Assembly: GCF_003025035.1 (NCBI RefSeq)
Contig: NZ_PYJN01000018.1
Span: forward strand, 1-64,000
From: Rhizobium sp. SEMIA4064
Lineage (GTDB): Bacteria; Pseudomonadota; Alphaproteobacteria; Rhizobiales; Rhizobiaceae
DNA: 64,000 bases
Direction of reading: 5' to 3'
Below the pieces are notes generated by a model that made no database searches, was not told where the DNA came from, and worked only from the letters and a program-made list of their open reading frames with translations. Positions 15,722 through 23,746 of this stretch are shown here, one piece after another. Made by a program: the position numbers and the translations under genes. Every line of letters begins with the position of its first letter. Within the stretch, counting starts at the first letter, position 1.

Positions 15722-17263
15722 TTAGAAATTCTTGAAGCTGAAGGAGGAGCCTAAGGCCAGCTCGTTCAGCGCGTCGGCCAAGGCATCCACCTGATCGTCG
15801 AACTGCGCATTCGGAAAGGCGCAGACCTCATCGAGAAATGCCTCGTTCCAATCGCCACGCAACAATTTGACATTTCCAGCCTCCGCCTGCGCAGAAGCCG
15901 GCTTGGCGCGCGTCGCCTTGTCACCAGTGATAGACATGACCTTAATGGGAAAGCCGGCAAGCAACTTGATCTTCGTCTCCGCATCGGCTTTGCCGGCGGC
16001 GCCAGGGTCCTGTGGCATGCGGATCATCACCGCCGGCCCATCCTGCGTCGCCATGTTCTTCAGATTGCGCTCGACCTCTGCCGGCGACCAGCGGCCACGG
16101 GTGACAGTCTCCACATAGAAGATGCCGTTGGCTTGCGCCATGCGCAGGCCGACAGTCCAATCCGGCTGGCGACCGGGACGCTCCTTCGAGGCCGCAAAAT
16201 CCCAGGCGCGGCAACGCTTCGCGCCCGCCGGTACGGCATCGACGATTTCGAAATCGCCACGCTGAAACAAACCGCCCGAGCGTGGCGACGGCCGCTGCTG
16301 AAACTGGCCGGCGACAGCATAGGAGCCGAGCGGTACCTTGTCCCGCTCGACCACCGAACGCGGAAACCGCTCGGGAAAGAGCAATTCGCCCTCCTCCGTC
16401 CGCGGATCTTCGAAACCGATCGACGTTCGGCATCGGCGCTCCGGCTCGAATTCCATCGGCAGCATCAGATGCTCATAACCGAGCCCAAGCGCCAGGATCG
16501 CGCCCGAGACATCCGCCTCGTGCAGCCGCTGCATGATCACGACAATCGCCGAGCGCTGCGGGTCGTTGAGCCGCGTCGGCACGGATTCGCGGAAGGTGCG
16601 GATGGTCGACAGCCGCTCCGCTTCGGATTCCGCGCCATCGACCGAATGCGGATCGTCGATGATCACCCGATCGCCGCGCCCACCGGTCAGTCTTGAAAAT
16701 GGCACACCCTGGCGAAAGCCGGTGTGCGTATTGGCAAAGGCCATTTCGCCCGTCCGCGTCAGCTTCACCCGGTCGCCCCAAAGCGTCTGATACCATTCCG
16801 AGGCGACGAGATCGCGCATGCGCCTATTGTCGCGTTTGGCATAATGTTCCGAATAGGACGAGCCGAGATAGCGCATCTCCGGCATGTTCTTCGGCCCCCA
16901 TTCCCAAGCCGGCCAGAAAACACCGCAGAGCAGCGACTTCATCGTGCCTGGCGGCACATTGATCAGCAATCGCGTGATCTCGCCAGATGTCACCGACTCG
17001 AGATGTCGGCAGATGGCATCGATATGCCAACCATAGACATAGTCGACGGAAGGCTCGACGACATGCCAGGCTTCGCGGACGAAACCGACAAGCGACTGAC
17101 AGCGCGCCCGAATACCCTCGGCGTTCTCGGCAATCTGCCGGGCTAGTTCCGTCCGCTCCGCCTCAGCCTTCCGTCTCGTCCGCTCCTCGCGTATCGCGGC
17201 CATCATCGCCGCCGGGTCCGGCAAGCGGACCGAAGAGGGATTCAAGTGTCGCAAGCTGCTCAT
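15722..17263 (-). CDS. Terminase large subunit
   Basis: Up to 513 residues. Packaging ATPase: Walker A VPPGTMKS at residues 103-110, Walker B VIIDD near 200-204. C-terminal RNase H-like nuclease: AWDFAASKE near residue 350 and FDDQVDALADAL near 492 supply acidic residues. The start could be the ATG at 17263 or the ATG pair at 17206/17203. The longer form overlaps the small-subunit gene by about 100 bases. It cuts concatemeric DNA and powers packaging into the prohead. Confidence 0.92.
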   Translation of the reverse strand: MSSLRHLNPSSVRLPDPAAMMAAIREERTRRKAEAERTELARQIAENAEGIRARCQSLVGFVREAWHVVEPSVDYVYGWHIDAICRHLESVTSGEITRLLINVPPGTMKSLLCGVFWPAWEWGPKNMPEMRYLGSSYSEHYAKRDNRRMRDLVASEWYQTLWGDRVKLTRTGEMAFANTHTGFRQGVPFSRLTGGRGDRVIIDDPHSVDGAESEAERLSTIRTFRESVPTRLNDPQRSAIVVIMQRLHEADVSGAILALGLGYEHLMLPMEFEPERRCRTSIGFEDPRTEEGELLFPERFPRSVVERDKVPLGSYAVAGQFQQRPSPRSGGLFQRGDFEIVDAVPAGAKRCRAWDFAASKERPGRQPDWTVGLRMAQANGIFYVETVTRGRWSPAEVERNLKNMATQDGPAVMIRMPQDPGAAGKADAETKIKLLAGFPIKVMSITGDKATRAKPASAQAEAGNVKLLRGDWNEAFLDEVCAFPNAQFDDQVDALADALNELALGSSFSFKNF

Positions 17264-17510
17264 CCGTGGCGTTGGTTAAGTCGATCGTGAAACTCTGGCC
17301 GCCCTTGGCGCCGCTGCTCTGGCGTTCACTCGGTTTCTGATGAACATAGGATGCGGCGATCTTCGCCATTTCATCCCGCCGTTTCTGATCCGCCTCGTCA
17401 TCGCGCATGACCTTCAGCATATAGTCGAGCGGCGTATCGCCGGCAGACGCGGTTTTTCGCGGGCGCGCACGCGGCTTGCGCGGCACGACAGGCTTGTCGG
17501 CAGTGGACAT
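17163..17510 (-). CDS. Terminase small subunit-like protein (DUF5681 type)
   Basis: A 115-residue protein from the ATG at 17510 (MSTADKPVVPRKPRARPRK). A TTG at 17576 would add 22 unlikely residues. The basic N-terminus is followed by DTPLDYMLKVMRDDEADQKR and AKIAASYVHQKPSER, the helical pattern seen in small proteins next to large terminase in alphaproteobacterial phages. The acidic C-terminus overlaps the large subunit gene. It probably recognises packaging DNA. The gene is the first of the late operon. Confidence 0.7.
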   Translation of the reverse strand: MSTADKPVVPRKPRARPRKTASAGDTPLDYMLKVMRDDEADQKRRDEMAKIAASYVHQKPSERQSSGAKGGQSFTIDLTNATDEQLATLESLFGPLAGPGGDDGRDTRGADETEG

Positions 17511-17802
17511 GCTTTGGAATTCCGATGGAACGTTGAAAGGAAACTCGCGGCTGACAACGGAGCCGCTTGCGGTCAACAGTGCGTCGCTGCAACTGTTCTC
17601 ATCATGCCAAAATCAATACCCTAATTCGGCGCAGTTGGCGACACCCTTGATCGATAAGACGGCTGCAAGGATTGCGAAATCTTTGATCGCGTCACAGATA
17701 ATCACTTGAAATTACACTAAGATATCGCACTCTGTCGTCCGACGATCAGAGCAAGATTGCTCCCCTTTTTCCTTCAAAAGGCTTCTGCGCCAGACAAAGC
17801 GA
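17511..17802. other. Divergent intergenic region between terminase and methyltransferase genes
   Basis: About 290 bp without a gene. It must hold the start of the minus-strand late operon and a promoter for the plus-strand methyltransferase gene. It is AT-richer than its surroundings, especially near 17,600-17,760. I could not pick out a convincing -35/-10 pair or operator. Confidence 0.5.
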
Positions 17803-18495
17803 ATGACCAACAAGCAAGATCATAATCATGCGAAGATCGCCGCGGCACGGGATTTCATTTCTGCCAATCTCCCCATCGTACCCGTCCCTTCAATTCCAGA
17901 GATTCGCTTGCACAAGGCCGGACCGCAAAGCGGCTTGTGGCGGCTTGCCGAGCAGGATCAGGAGTTTGGTTCACCCTATTGGGCGCATCATTGGGGTGGA
18001 GGATTGGTGCTGGCGCGATATCTTCTCGACCGACCTGACGCCGTCGCCGGCCGCCGCGTACTCGACCTCGGCGCCGGATCCGGCATTGTCGGCATTGCAG
18101 CGGCAAAGGCGGGTGCGGCGGAGGTAATCGCGGCCGACGTCGATCCCTATGCTATCGCTGCGACAGGGCTGAATGCCGCCATCAATGGGATGACGGTTCT
18201 GCCTGTTCTCACCGATCTGACGACAGGCGAGCCTCCCGCCACGGACATTATCTGCGTCGGCGATCTCTTCTATGAAGCCGCGCTTGCCGAGCGTGTTACC
18301 TCATTTCTTGACCCTTGCCTGGCAAGAGGCATCAAGGTCCTGATCGGCGATCCCTGGCGTGCCTATCTGCCGCAGTCGCGGCTGCGGTTGCTGGCGGAAT
18401 ATGCTGTGCCGGATTTTGGCACCACCACCAGCTCGAGGCCGAGCGGGGTCTTTGCATTTGAAACGCAAAACGCCCCGGCAAAGCCGAGGCGATGA
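17803..18495 (+). CDS. Class I SAM-dependent methyltransferase (protein-lysine MTase-like)
   Basis: A 230-residue protein with motif I VLDLGAGSGIVGIAAAKAGA and motif II EVIAADVDPYAI, then IICVGDLFYE in the motif IV position. The upstream FGSPYWAHHWGGGLVLARYL is typical of the Methyltransf_16/ETF-beta lysine methyltransferase group. The substrate is unknown. The gene lies opposite to its phage neighbours, between early and late blocks, as a passenger gene would. It could also be an old host gene trapped in the prophage. Confidence 0.8.
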   Translation: MTNKQDHNHAKIAAARDFISANLPIVPVPSIPEIRLHKAGPQSGLWRLAEQDQEFGSPYWAHHWGGGLVLARYLLDRPDAVAGRRVLDLGAGSGIVGIAAAKAGAAEVIAADVDPYAIAATGLNAAINGMTVLPVLTDLTTGEPPATDIICVGDLFYEAALAERVTSFLDPCLARGIKVLIGDPWRAYLPQSRLRLLAEYAVPDFGTTTSSRPSGVFAFETQNAPAKPRR

Positions 18496-18548
18496 AGATC
18501 AATCTTGACGACGAAAGCCCTGGGGTTGAATCAGGGCCGATAGCGAAC

Positions 18549-19214
18549 TTAAGCTTTCATCTTCGCACGCCGCCGGTTCTCTCGTTCCAGCCGTTTCGCC
18601 AGCGCCGCCAGTTCCGGGCTGGCCGCATCGAAGACCGGCTTTGAATCGTCCGGCAGCCAATGCATCTCGTACTTGACGGGCGGAGTTTTCACGCGCTCAA
18701 AACTCCCTGCCGAATTCGGCATCATCGGGGATATGCGTGACCAATCAGGCTCCTGTAGCGACGACGAAATCGCGAGCAGCGCATTGGCGACACTTTGAAA
18801 TTCGCTCTGAATGCGCCGTTCCGCCGTTCGCCTCACCCGCCCAGTCTTCCCGCAGAAATCGCGGAAGGAACCGACAATATGAGGCGCAGCAAGGCAGACC
18901 GACCATCGGGAAAGCAGGATGCGACGTTCCTGATCCCTGACATGGGTCAGCAGCCAGTCCTGCAGCACCTCTTCGGCGCGGCTGATAGCCGCTGCATTCG
19001 GACGATAACGGATGCGGGTATCGGCGTGGTCAGTCGGTTCGGGAAGAACATCCGGCCAAAGCGTGCGCACCCGATCCGGGCGGACGCCGCGCACGTCGAG
19101 ATGAATCATCGTATCGGCAGCCTCGACGAAGCGGGCACGAACGACGAGGCTTAGATCGGCGATCTCGGCCGCACGCTCGGAAAGATCGTCAAACTGCAAG
19201 GCGCTGTGGTGCAT
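18549..19214 (-). CDS. Phage protein, DUF6362-like
   Basis: A 221-residue protein from the ATG at 19214; a TTG lies one codon earlier. The middle part has WLLTHVRDQERRILLSRWSV and SFRDFCGKTGRVRRTAERRI, which reads like a helix-turn-helix segment and is typical of DUF6362 proteins near phage terminase genes. The C-terminus is basic (RLERENRRRAKMKA). It may be a late-gene regulator or a DNA-binding accessory protein; that role is inference. It overlaps the 3' end of the next upstream gene by 26 bases. Confidence 0.65.
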   Translation of the reverse strand: MHHSALQFDDLSERAAEIADLSLVVRARFVEAADTMIHLDVRGVRPDRVRTLWPDVLPEPTDHADTRIRYRPNAAAISRAEEVLQDWLLTHVRDQERRILLSRWSVCLAAPHIVGSFRDFCGKTGRVRRTAERRIQSEFQSVANALLAISSSLQEPDWSRISPMMPNSAGSFERVKTPPVKYEMHWLPDDSKPVFDAASPELAALAKRLERENRRRAKMKA

Positions 19215-19605
19215 CAAGTCGCTTCTCCAATTCCCGATAGATCAAAATCCGAAGTGTGGCGCGCACCGGCCATGGACGCCGCGCCACTGCGTCGGCGCGC
19301 AAAGCGCCAAGCGCGATATCGTCGAAGGCGGCAAGCAGATCACCCGGTCGGTGCAGCGCCCAATCCTGGCGCTGTACAAGGATGTCGGAAACGGCTCCGA
19401 TCGTGTCCGACCATAGTTCATCGCGGTTGTTGCCGGTCTGGCGAATACAGCGCAATACGAAGACCAGATGCCCATCGCCGTACTGCCCTCGAATTTCCTG
19501 CATCGTGCCGCGGGCGTGGCTTTGTGCCGGCGCACGGCGGCGATGGACGGGCACGAGCTTGATGCCGAGGCCGTCAAGAAGAGTGTCGAGCCTGCCTTTG
19601 CTCAT
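19189..19605 (-). CDS. Hypothetical phage protein
   Basis: A 138-residue protein with a good GGAGG ribosome site ahead of the ATG at 19605. The sequence MSKGRLDTLLDGLGIKLVPV and later YGDGHLVFVLRCIRQTGNNR look soluble, with no signal or membrane segment. I do not recognise a family. Its overlap with the DUF6362 gene suggests coupled expression in the early-middle operon. Confidence 0.65.
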   Translation of the reverse strand: MSKGRLDTLLDGLGIKLVPVHRRRAPAQSHARGTMQEIRGQYGDGHLVFVLRCIRQTGNNRDELWSDTIGAVSDILVQRQDWALHRPGDLLAAFDDIALGALRADAVARRPWPVRATLRILIYRELEKRLDAPQRLAV

Positions 19606-19660
19606 GAAGATATCGCCTCCCCTCCAAAAAAATTGAATGCAATCAATGGCAATCGCTTGG

Positions 19661-19951
19661 TCACGCTACCTTCCCGTTTGCCGCGCCGGCGTCGGCAAAG
19701 GGATGCCTCGGCTTGAACAGGGCTTCCGCCTTTGACATCCTCTCCACCCTCGCCCCATCGCGCAGCATCGGCGTGTTGAGATAGGCAACCATCGCCTCGC
19801 CGGCTGCCGCCTTGGCCGCATCCTGGGTCGGGAAGACGATGGGCTCGCCGCGATGATCCCTAAGGACTTCGTTCGTGGCGCGGTGGACCTTGCGTATCCA
19901 GCCGAGGTGACCGCAGGCGACAGCTTCAGTACCGATTTGAAATTCATTCAT
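19661..19951 (-). CDS. Small hypothetical phage protein
   Basis: A 96-residue protein. The ATG at 19951 follows a strong GGAGG ribosome site; upstream codons in the same frame look non-coding. MNEFQIGTEAVACGHLGWIR, then IVFPTQDAAKAAAGEAMVAY, suggests a small mixed alpha/beta protein. Family and function are unknown. Confidence 0.65.
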   Translation of the reverse strand: MNEFQIGTEAVACGHLGWIRKVHRATNEVLRDHRGEPIVFPTQDAAKAAAGEAMVAYLNTPMLRDGARVERMSKAEALFKPRHPFADAGAANGKVA

Positions 19952-20039
19952 GGAAACCTCCTCTGGCGCATCGGCCAGGTCTTTCGAATTAAGTTTTGAA
20001 AGTGGTCCAAATGCCTGGCAGCAGGCGGTTCGCGCTGTA

Positions 20040-20291
20040 TCAGCGGGTGCGGAATCTCGAGCGCAATCCGAATGGCCAAAGTCCTCGACGTCCAACCGGA
20101 TTGGTCTCTGGCTGAAGCTCATCCTTGATCATCTGGAAATGGATCAGATCCCCCTCCGGCGCGCCGCTGGCATCATCCTCCGGACCGGCAAGCCTCGAAG
20201 ATGAAATGATTGGCTCCAGAGCGGCAAGAACGCAGAGGAAGAAAAGTGCGGCGCCGAGACAGGCAAGAAGACCTTGAATCATCTCGCTCAT
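20040..20291 (-). CDS. Small membrane protein of the early phage operon
   Basis: An 83-residue protein whose ATG overlaps the stop of the zinc-ribbon gene (ATGA at 20291-20288). Residues 5-27 (IQGLLACLGAALFFLCVLAA) form one clear membrane helix. The rest is soluble and ends in a basic tail. The family is unknown. Coupling to the zinc-ribbon gene suggests joint expression early after induction. Confidence 0.6.
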   Translation of the reverse strand: MSEMIQGLLACLGAALFFLCVLAALEPIISSSRLAGPEDDASGAPEGDLIHFQMIKDELQPETNPVGRRGLWPFGLRSRFRTR

Positions 20292-20482
20292 ACCGTCTTC
20301 TCCATACCGGGCTCGCTCCCGACCGAACCGGGATCGGATATCTCCGTTGGCTCGACATGCTCATCGCAAGTCTCACAATGCCGCTCGATCACCTCCCCGA
20401 TCGACAGCGCCCTGCCACAGCCGGGGCAGCCCCAGAAGAAGTCGAAATAACCCACCTTTATGCCCTTCATAGTCGAGATCAT
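20288..20482 (-). CDS. Small zinc-ribbon protein
   Basis: A 64-residue protein with two Cys pairs, CPGC near residues 19-22 and CETC near 36-39, spaced as in a zinc ribbon. The GGGGGTGAT run upstream of the ATG at 20482 is a strong ribosome site. It is the first gene of the leftward operon divergent from the repressor and therefore probably under direct repressor control. By position it could be a cro-like or regulatory early gene, but no DNA-binding fold is evident beyond the zinc ribbon. Confidence 0.65.
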   Translation of the reverse strand: MISTMKGIKVGYFDFFWGCPGCGRALSIGEVIERHCETCDEHVEPTEISDPGSVGSEPGMEKTV

Positions 20483-20570
20483 ACGATCACCCCCAAAATC
20501 ATCCTTCGCCGGACGCCGTTCGCCTCAGCACTTCGGCCTACAGCGAATTTCGTCGCCGGCATCTTGATGC

Positions 20571-20617
20571 ACACAAAATATGTTGTTATTAATGTCGATG
20601 TCAACATGATTTATGTT
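20571..20617. promoter_or_regulatory. Candidate phage operator region between repressor and leftward early genes
   Basis: The 158-bp divergent gap is AT-rich near the repressor start. It contains ACACAAAATATGTTG (20571-20585) and the perfect inverted repeat AACAT-GATTT-ATGTT (20603-20617). A CAACAT at 20602-20607 also mirrors the ATGTTG at 20580-20585. A near copy of the first element occurs at 21545-21559 on the other side of the repressor gene. These are the best candidates for binding sites of the S24 repressor. Confidence 0.6.
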
Positions 20618-20640
20618 AATTATTTTGCGAGTGTTGGATC

Positions 20641-21432
20641 ATGCAGAAATCCATGGGCGAACGACTGAAGGCGGCGCGCGAAGCCGCAAACTATCCCTCG
20701 GCGACGAAGGCGGCGGAGGCACTCGGCATTGGCCTGTCCACCTACCGAGCGCACGAAAACGGCCAGAACGAATTCGGTCCTGAGATCGCCGACCGCTATG
20801 CCAAGAAGTTCGGCACTACCGCTGGTTATCTCCTGACCGGCGAAGGGCCAAGGAAGGTGGAGCGACCGGGGCCACGCATGGTGGTCACCTCCTTCGATCC
20901 CGATGAACAGTACAATGAAGGGTTTGCCGAAGGCGGCGAAGACCTGAGCTACAGTCGGGAACATTGGCAGCCGAAGATCGAAGGCGCGACGCCGGAGGTG
21001 GACGTCAAACTCGGCGCCGGCAGCGGCATCGTCGGCGAAGTCATCAACCTGCCGGTCGGCGCAGGCAATGTCGCCGGCCACAAGATCGTGGCGGAATGGC
21101 TGATTCCCTCGGGCTATTTGCGCAACGAAGCAAAGGCATCACCGAACCATACCATCATCATGGAAGTGATCGGCGATTCCATGCAGCCCACCTACATGCC
21201 CGGCGATCGCGTCGTCGTCGATCTCTCGCAGAACCAGATGGCGACCGATACGGTCTATGCCATCAGCGACGGCTATTCCGAACCGCAGATCAAACGCCTC
21301 CAGCGCGTTCCCTTCACCCAGCCCAGCCAAGTGAAGATCATCTCCGACAACCCTGCGCTGGAGACCTTTACGGTTGAATTGGCGCGGCTGACGATCATCG
21401 GGCGCATCTGCGGGCATATTGCCAGGAAGTAA
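20641..21432 (+). CDS. Phage repressor, XRE N-terminus with S24 (LexA/CI) peptidase domain
   Basis: A 263-residue protein. Residues 5-60 form an XRE helix-turn-helix (ERLKAAREAANYPSATKAAE, then LSTYRAHENGQ). The C-terminal half is an S24 self-cleaving domain with Ser180 in GDSMQPTYMPGD and the general-base Lys218 in the stretch PQIKRLQRV. A cleavage site should lie in the linker, perhaps near the Ala-Gly of NVAGHKIV. It would hold the prophage silent and cut itself after DNA damage when RecA is active. The gene faces away from the early operon, and candidate operators lie on both sides. Confidence 0.9.
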   Translation: MQKSMGERLKAAREAANYPSATKAAEALGIGLSTYRAHENGQNEFGPEIADRYAKKFGTTAGYLLTGEGPRKVERPGPRMVVTSFDPDEQYNEGFAEGGEDLSYSREHWQPKIEGATPEVDVKLGAGSGIVGEVINLPVGAGNVAGHKIVAEWLIPSGYLRNEAKASPNHTIIMEVIGDSMQPTYMPGDRVVVDLSQNQMATDTVYAISDGYSEPQIKRLQRVPFTQPSQVKIISDNPALETFTVELARLTIIGRICGHIARK

Positions 21433-21544
21433 GCGCCCCCTCGTCTTAAGCCTCATCAACCGTCCAGCCCAGCCTGACCGATTCCGGCCGGTCACTTCAA
21501 CTCAAGCCAGTTAAACATCTTTCGTGTTTTTCTGCAATTATAAG

Positions 21545-21559
21545 ACACAAATTATGTTG
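21545..21559. promoter_or_regulatory. Second candidate operator, downstream of the repressor gene
   Basis: ACACAAATTATGTTG differs at one position from ACACAAAATATGTTG at 20571-20585. It overlaps a TTGACA (21557-21562) that could serve as a -35 box for the two small plus-strand genes that follow. It lies in an otherwise gene-free 290-bp stretch (21,433-21,724). Confidence 0.55.
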
Positions 21560-21724
21560 ACACATATCGTGCCATATGACAGCTTGCCTTTCGTGAGCCG
21601 ATCGGCCGAAACGGAATGAGCCCAGGCAAGTCCAGAAGATCTTGCGTGAAGTCAGCGAAACCGGATCGGCGGTCGGATGAACAGATGGTGCATCTCTCGG
21701 GTGCAGAAAGGGAAGACGCCACGC

Positions 21725-22057
21725 ATGCCTTCGAGATCCGATGTCATGACTACCGCCTGGACGCTCTATCGCCGCGACACGCGGTTGCTCCGGCCTTCGA
21801 CTGCGGCCGCCCGGCGCAGATGGTTTGCCCGCTCGCTTTCGACGGCTTGGACATGGGCACGCCAACAAGCAACCGATGCGACCAAAACCGAAGATCAGAA
21901 CCGCGCCGAGCGAATTGCAGGCTTGAGACTGGAACTGTTGCGCATCGACGCCCGGCCTTTTGGAATGTCGATTGCGAAGGATCGGGCAATGCTGGCGGAA
22001 GAGATCCATCATCTGTCAGCAAAATCGTGTTCGTCGGTTGCACAAATGGCCGCCTGA
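21725..22057 (+). CDS. Small hypothetical phage protein
   Basis: A 110-residue protein, rich in Arg and Trp at the N-terminus (TTAWTLYRRDTRLLRPS, then WFARSLSTAWTWARQQ) and helical toward the end. The start may be the ATG at 21725 or 21746; no strong ribosome site helps choose. The TGA overlaps the next gene's ATG as TGATG. Two longer frames cover the same stretch, but this one has the coupled ending and even composition. No family recognised. Confidence 0.55.
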   Translation: MPSRSDVMTTAWTLYRRDTRLLRPSTAAARRRWFARSLSTAWTWARQQATDATKTEDQNRAERIAGLRLELLRIDARPFGMSIAKDRAMLAEEIHHLSAKSCSSVAQMAA

Positions 22058-22440
22058 TGATGCCTGCTGATGTTTTCTCCTGTGAATATTCATTCGACGA
22101 ACTCACCATTAACCTCTGCGATCGTTGGGAGACGGGCCTGCTTCTCTACGGCCGCGCCGAATTGACATCGGCAGGGGATGGTTATGACGGTGAGTTTTAT
22201 GTCTCGGCGATCCGATTGGATGGCGGTGCGCGCCTGGCACGGCCACATCCGCTCGGCAACGCAGGCGGCTTCGAGGCCGAACTGTTCCGCCGCATCGCTG
22301 CCGTGATCGAAAACGACAAGACGCTCGCTGGCCGTCAGGCCGCCGAGCTGTTCGCCATCGAGTACGGACAGTCTACGGAGACCGATTACGATATATTTCG
22401 CAAAATTGAGCAGGAGAGGATATTGGAGCCGGTGGCTTGA
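22057..22440 (+). CDS. Small hypothetical phage protein, translationally coupled
   Basis: A 127-residue protein starting at the ATG at 22057, within the TGATG of the preceding gene; a second ATG follows at 22060. MPADVFSCEYSFDELTINLC, then YDGEFYVSAIRLDGGARLA, and a helical acidic C-terminus. No family recognised. The same frame is open further upstream to 21616, but that part overlaps the previous gene. It is the last gene that I assign to the prophage. Confidence 0.6.
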   Translation: MMPADVFSCEYSFDELTINLCDRWETGLLLYGRAELTSAGDGYDGEFYVSAIRLDGGARLARPHPLGNAGGFEAELFRRIAAVIENDKTLAGRQAAELFAIEYGQSTETDYDIFRKIEQERILEPVA

Positions 22441-22520
22441 TATCCTGCCGACGTCCCTTGAAGAAGAGTGCGGAATTACGGCCTGAACTTCCGTTAGTGC
22501 GCGACGGGGAATCTGTTGGC

Positions 22521-22991
22521 CTACACGTTTTTCCATTTCGAAAACGTCGCCGCCTGCCCCCGCCGATTTCCCTCGCGGTCGATGAGTTGCCAGACAATGC
22601 CGTCTTCCATCCAGAAGCGCCGTCCCGACTTCGTGATCCGCAACCCGCGATACCCCGAAATGAAACCGTCCCGCGTAACCGCATCCAACAATTGCTGACG
22701 CTCGGCCCGGTTGGGCAGCTCCGCCGAAAGACGCGACGGCAAAGTGATGAACTCATCCCAGGGATATTCGAAACAAGCCTGGCCAGCTTTATTCGCATAA
22801 ATAAAACGCGGATCGGCGTCGGTATTATGCGCCACGACCACGAAGGGGGCTTCATTGTAAAGCCAGCTCGGCCCCAGCCCCTCGCCGATGAGAGGCGCCC
22901 CGACGATACGCGCATAACTTCCGGTGAGTAGATCGAAGAACTCAGGATCGACCGACAAATCGGCGGCATTGTGTTCTGGGCTAACGGCCAT
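22521..22991 (-). CDS. MEKHLA domain-containing protein
   Basis: A 156-residue protein from the ATG at 22991 behind a GGAAAG ribosome site. A PAS-like core is visible: FVVVAHNTDADPRFIYANKA, GQACFEYPWDEFITLPSRLS, and SGRRFWMEDGIVWQLIDREG. This matches the MEKHLA family, a PAS-related sensor domain found as a stand-alone protein in Rhizobiales. The ligand is unknown. It lies just outside the prophage and is probably a host gene. Confidence 0.85.
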   Translation of the reverse strand: MAVSPEHNAADLSVDPEFFDLLTGSYARIVGAPLIGEGLGPSWLYNEAPFVVVAHNTDADPRFIYANKAGQACFEYPWDEFITLPSRLSAELPNRAERQQLLDAVTRDGFISGYRGLRITKSGRRFWMEDGIVWQLIDREGNRRGQAATFSKWKNV

Positions 22992-23203
22992 GGATATCTT
23001 TCCTGTTGAGCACATCCGGCTTTTCTTTAGGCCGGATGTGCGGGAAACCAAACAGGAAATCTCGCTGATACCTGTGACTTGGCCTGGTGCATAGGTTCAA
23101 AAGATGGTGAGCCCGAAGGCAAACCATAACCAGCGAAAATCAATGATTTAGACGAAAGCGGGACCGGAAAACCTTCCGCAGATAATCTCGACCGCCCGCT
23201 TGA

Positions 23204-23611
23204 CTATTGATAGTCGTCGTCTCGCGACGAGGACCGCCGCCCTTCAAGCCTATCCAGAATTTGGTTTAGCTCGTCCGCACATGCCTTCATCGGTTCATCT
23301 TCGGCACATTTGATATCTATTTTAACGTCGCCGCTCTCGATGCGAAAACGAGCGGCCTTGGACATCATCGGACGATGCCCCATCATGCCCCTATGCCAAT
23401 CGCCCCTCATCGCGTCGTCATCGGGCCGGCGCTGCCCCATTGTTGGCGGTTGCGGCGAGTTTGCTGGCGGTGCAGTTTCGCTCTGGGTCGGCTGTTGAGC
23501 TGGCTGCTGGGCCGGCTGTGTCGGCGTCGCTGTGTTCGGCGCCTGTTGGGCGAAACCGACGCCAGCCGAAAACAATACCGTCAGCGCAGCGATAGATAGG
23601 ATCGTTCTCAT
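23204..23611 (-). CDS. Small secreted Gln/Pro-rich protein
   Basis: A 135-residue precursor from the ATG at 23611 with an AGAGGAGG ribosome site. Signal peptide: MRTILSIAALTVLFSAGVGF, cleaved near AQQ. Then a low-complexity stretch of about 35 residues rich in Pro, Gln and Thr, a His/Met-rich stretch (RGDWHRGMMGHRPMM) that could bind metal, and a short conserved-looking tail with two Cys (CAEDEPMKAC). Probably periplasmic. The function is unknown. Confidence 0.75.
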   Translation of the reverse strand: MRTILSIAALTVLFSAGVGFAQQAPNTATPTQPAQQPAQQPTQSETAPPANSPQPPTMGQRRPDDDAMRGDWHRGMMGHRPMMSKAARFRIESGDVKIDIKCAEDEPMKACADELNQILDRLEGRRSSSRDDDYQ

Positions 23612-23746
23612 TCCGTGGTCCTCCTCTAGACTGTGTGAAGAACACGCGAACTGGAGGATGGTTGCCGGGATGTACGAAAATTTGAAGTCACGTAGCCTAG
23701 GGGCTCCGAAAAGCACCATTGGTAGCTGCAGCCAGAAGAAAAAAGA

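Larger units (their letters stand above)
1..22440. mobile_element. Siphovirus-type prophage (left end outside window)
   Basis: A continuous block of phage morphogenesis genes runs on the minus strand from terminase (17.5 kb) to a J-like tail tip protein (position 1), in the order seen in lambda-like siphophages and gene transfer agents. An S24 repressor and small early genes lie on the right. The right boundary is inferred to fall between 22,440 and the MEKHLA gene at 22,521, because genes beyond that look chromosomal. No integrase, excisionase, replication, holin or endolysin gene is recognisable in the window. Whether they lie to the left or are absent cannot be seen. Attachment sites were not found. 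Confidence 0.9.

Noticed and set aside
21616..22440. 274-codon frame right of the repressor
   Set aside because: The first 147 codons overlap a better-supported small gene. Only the part from 22057, coupled by TGATG, looks coding.
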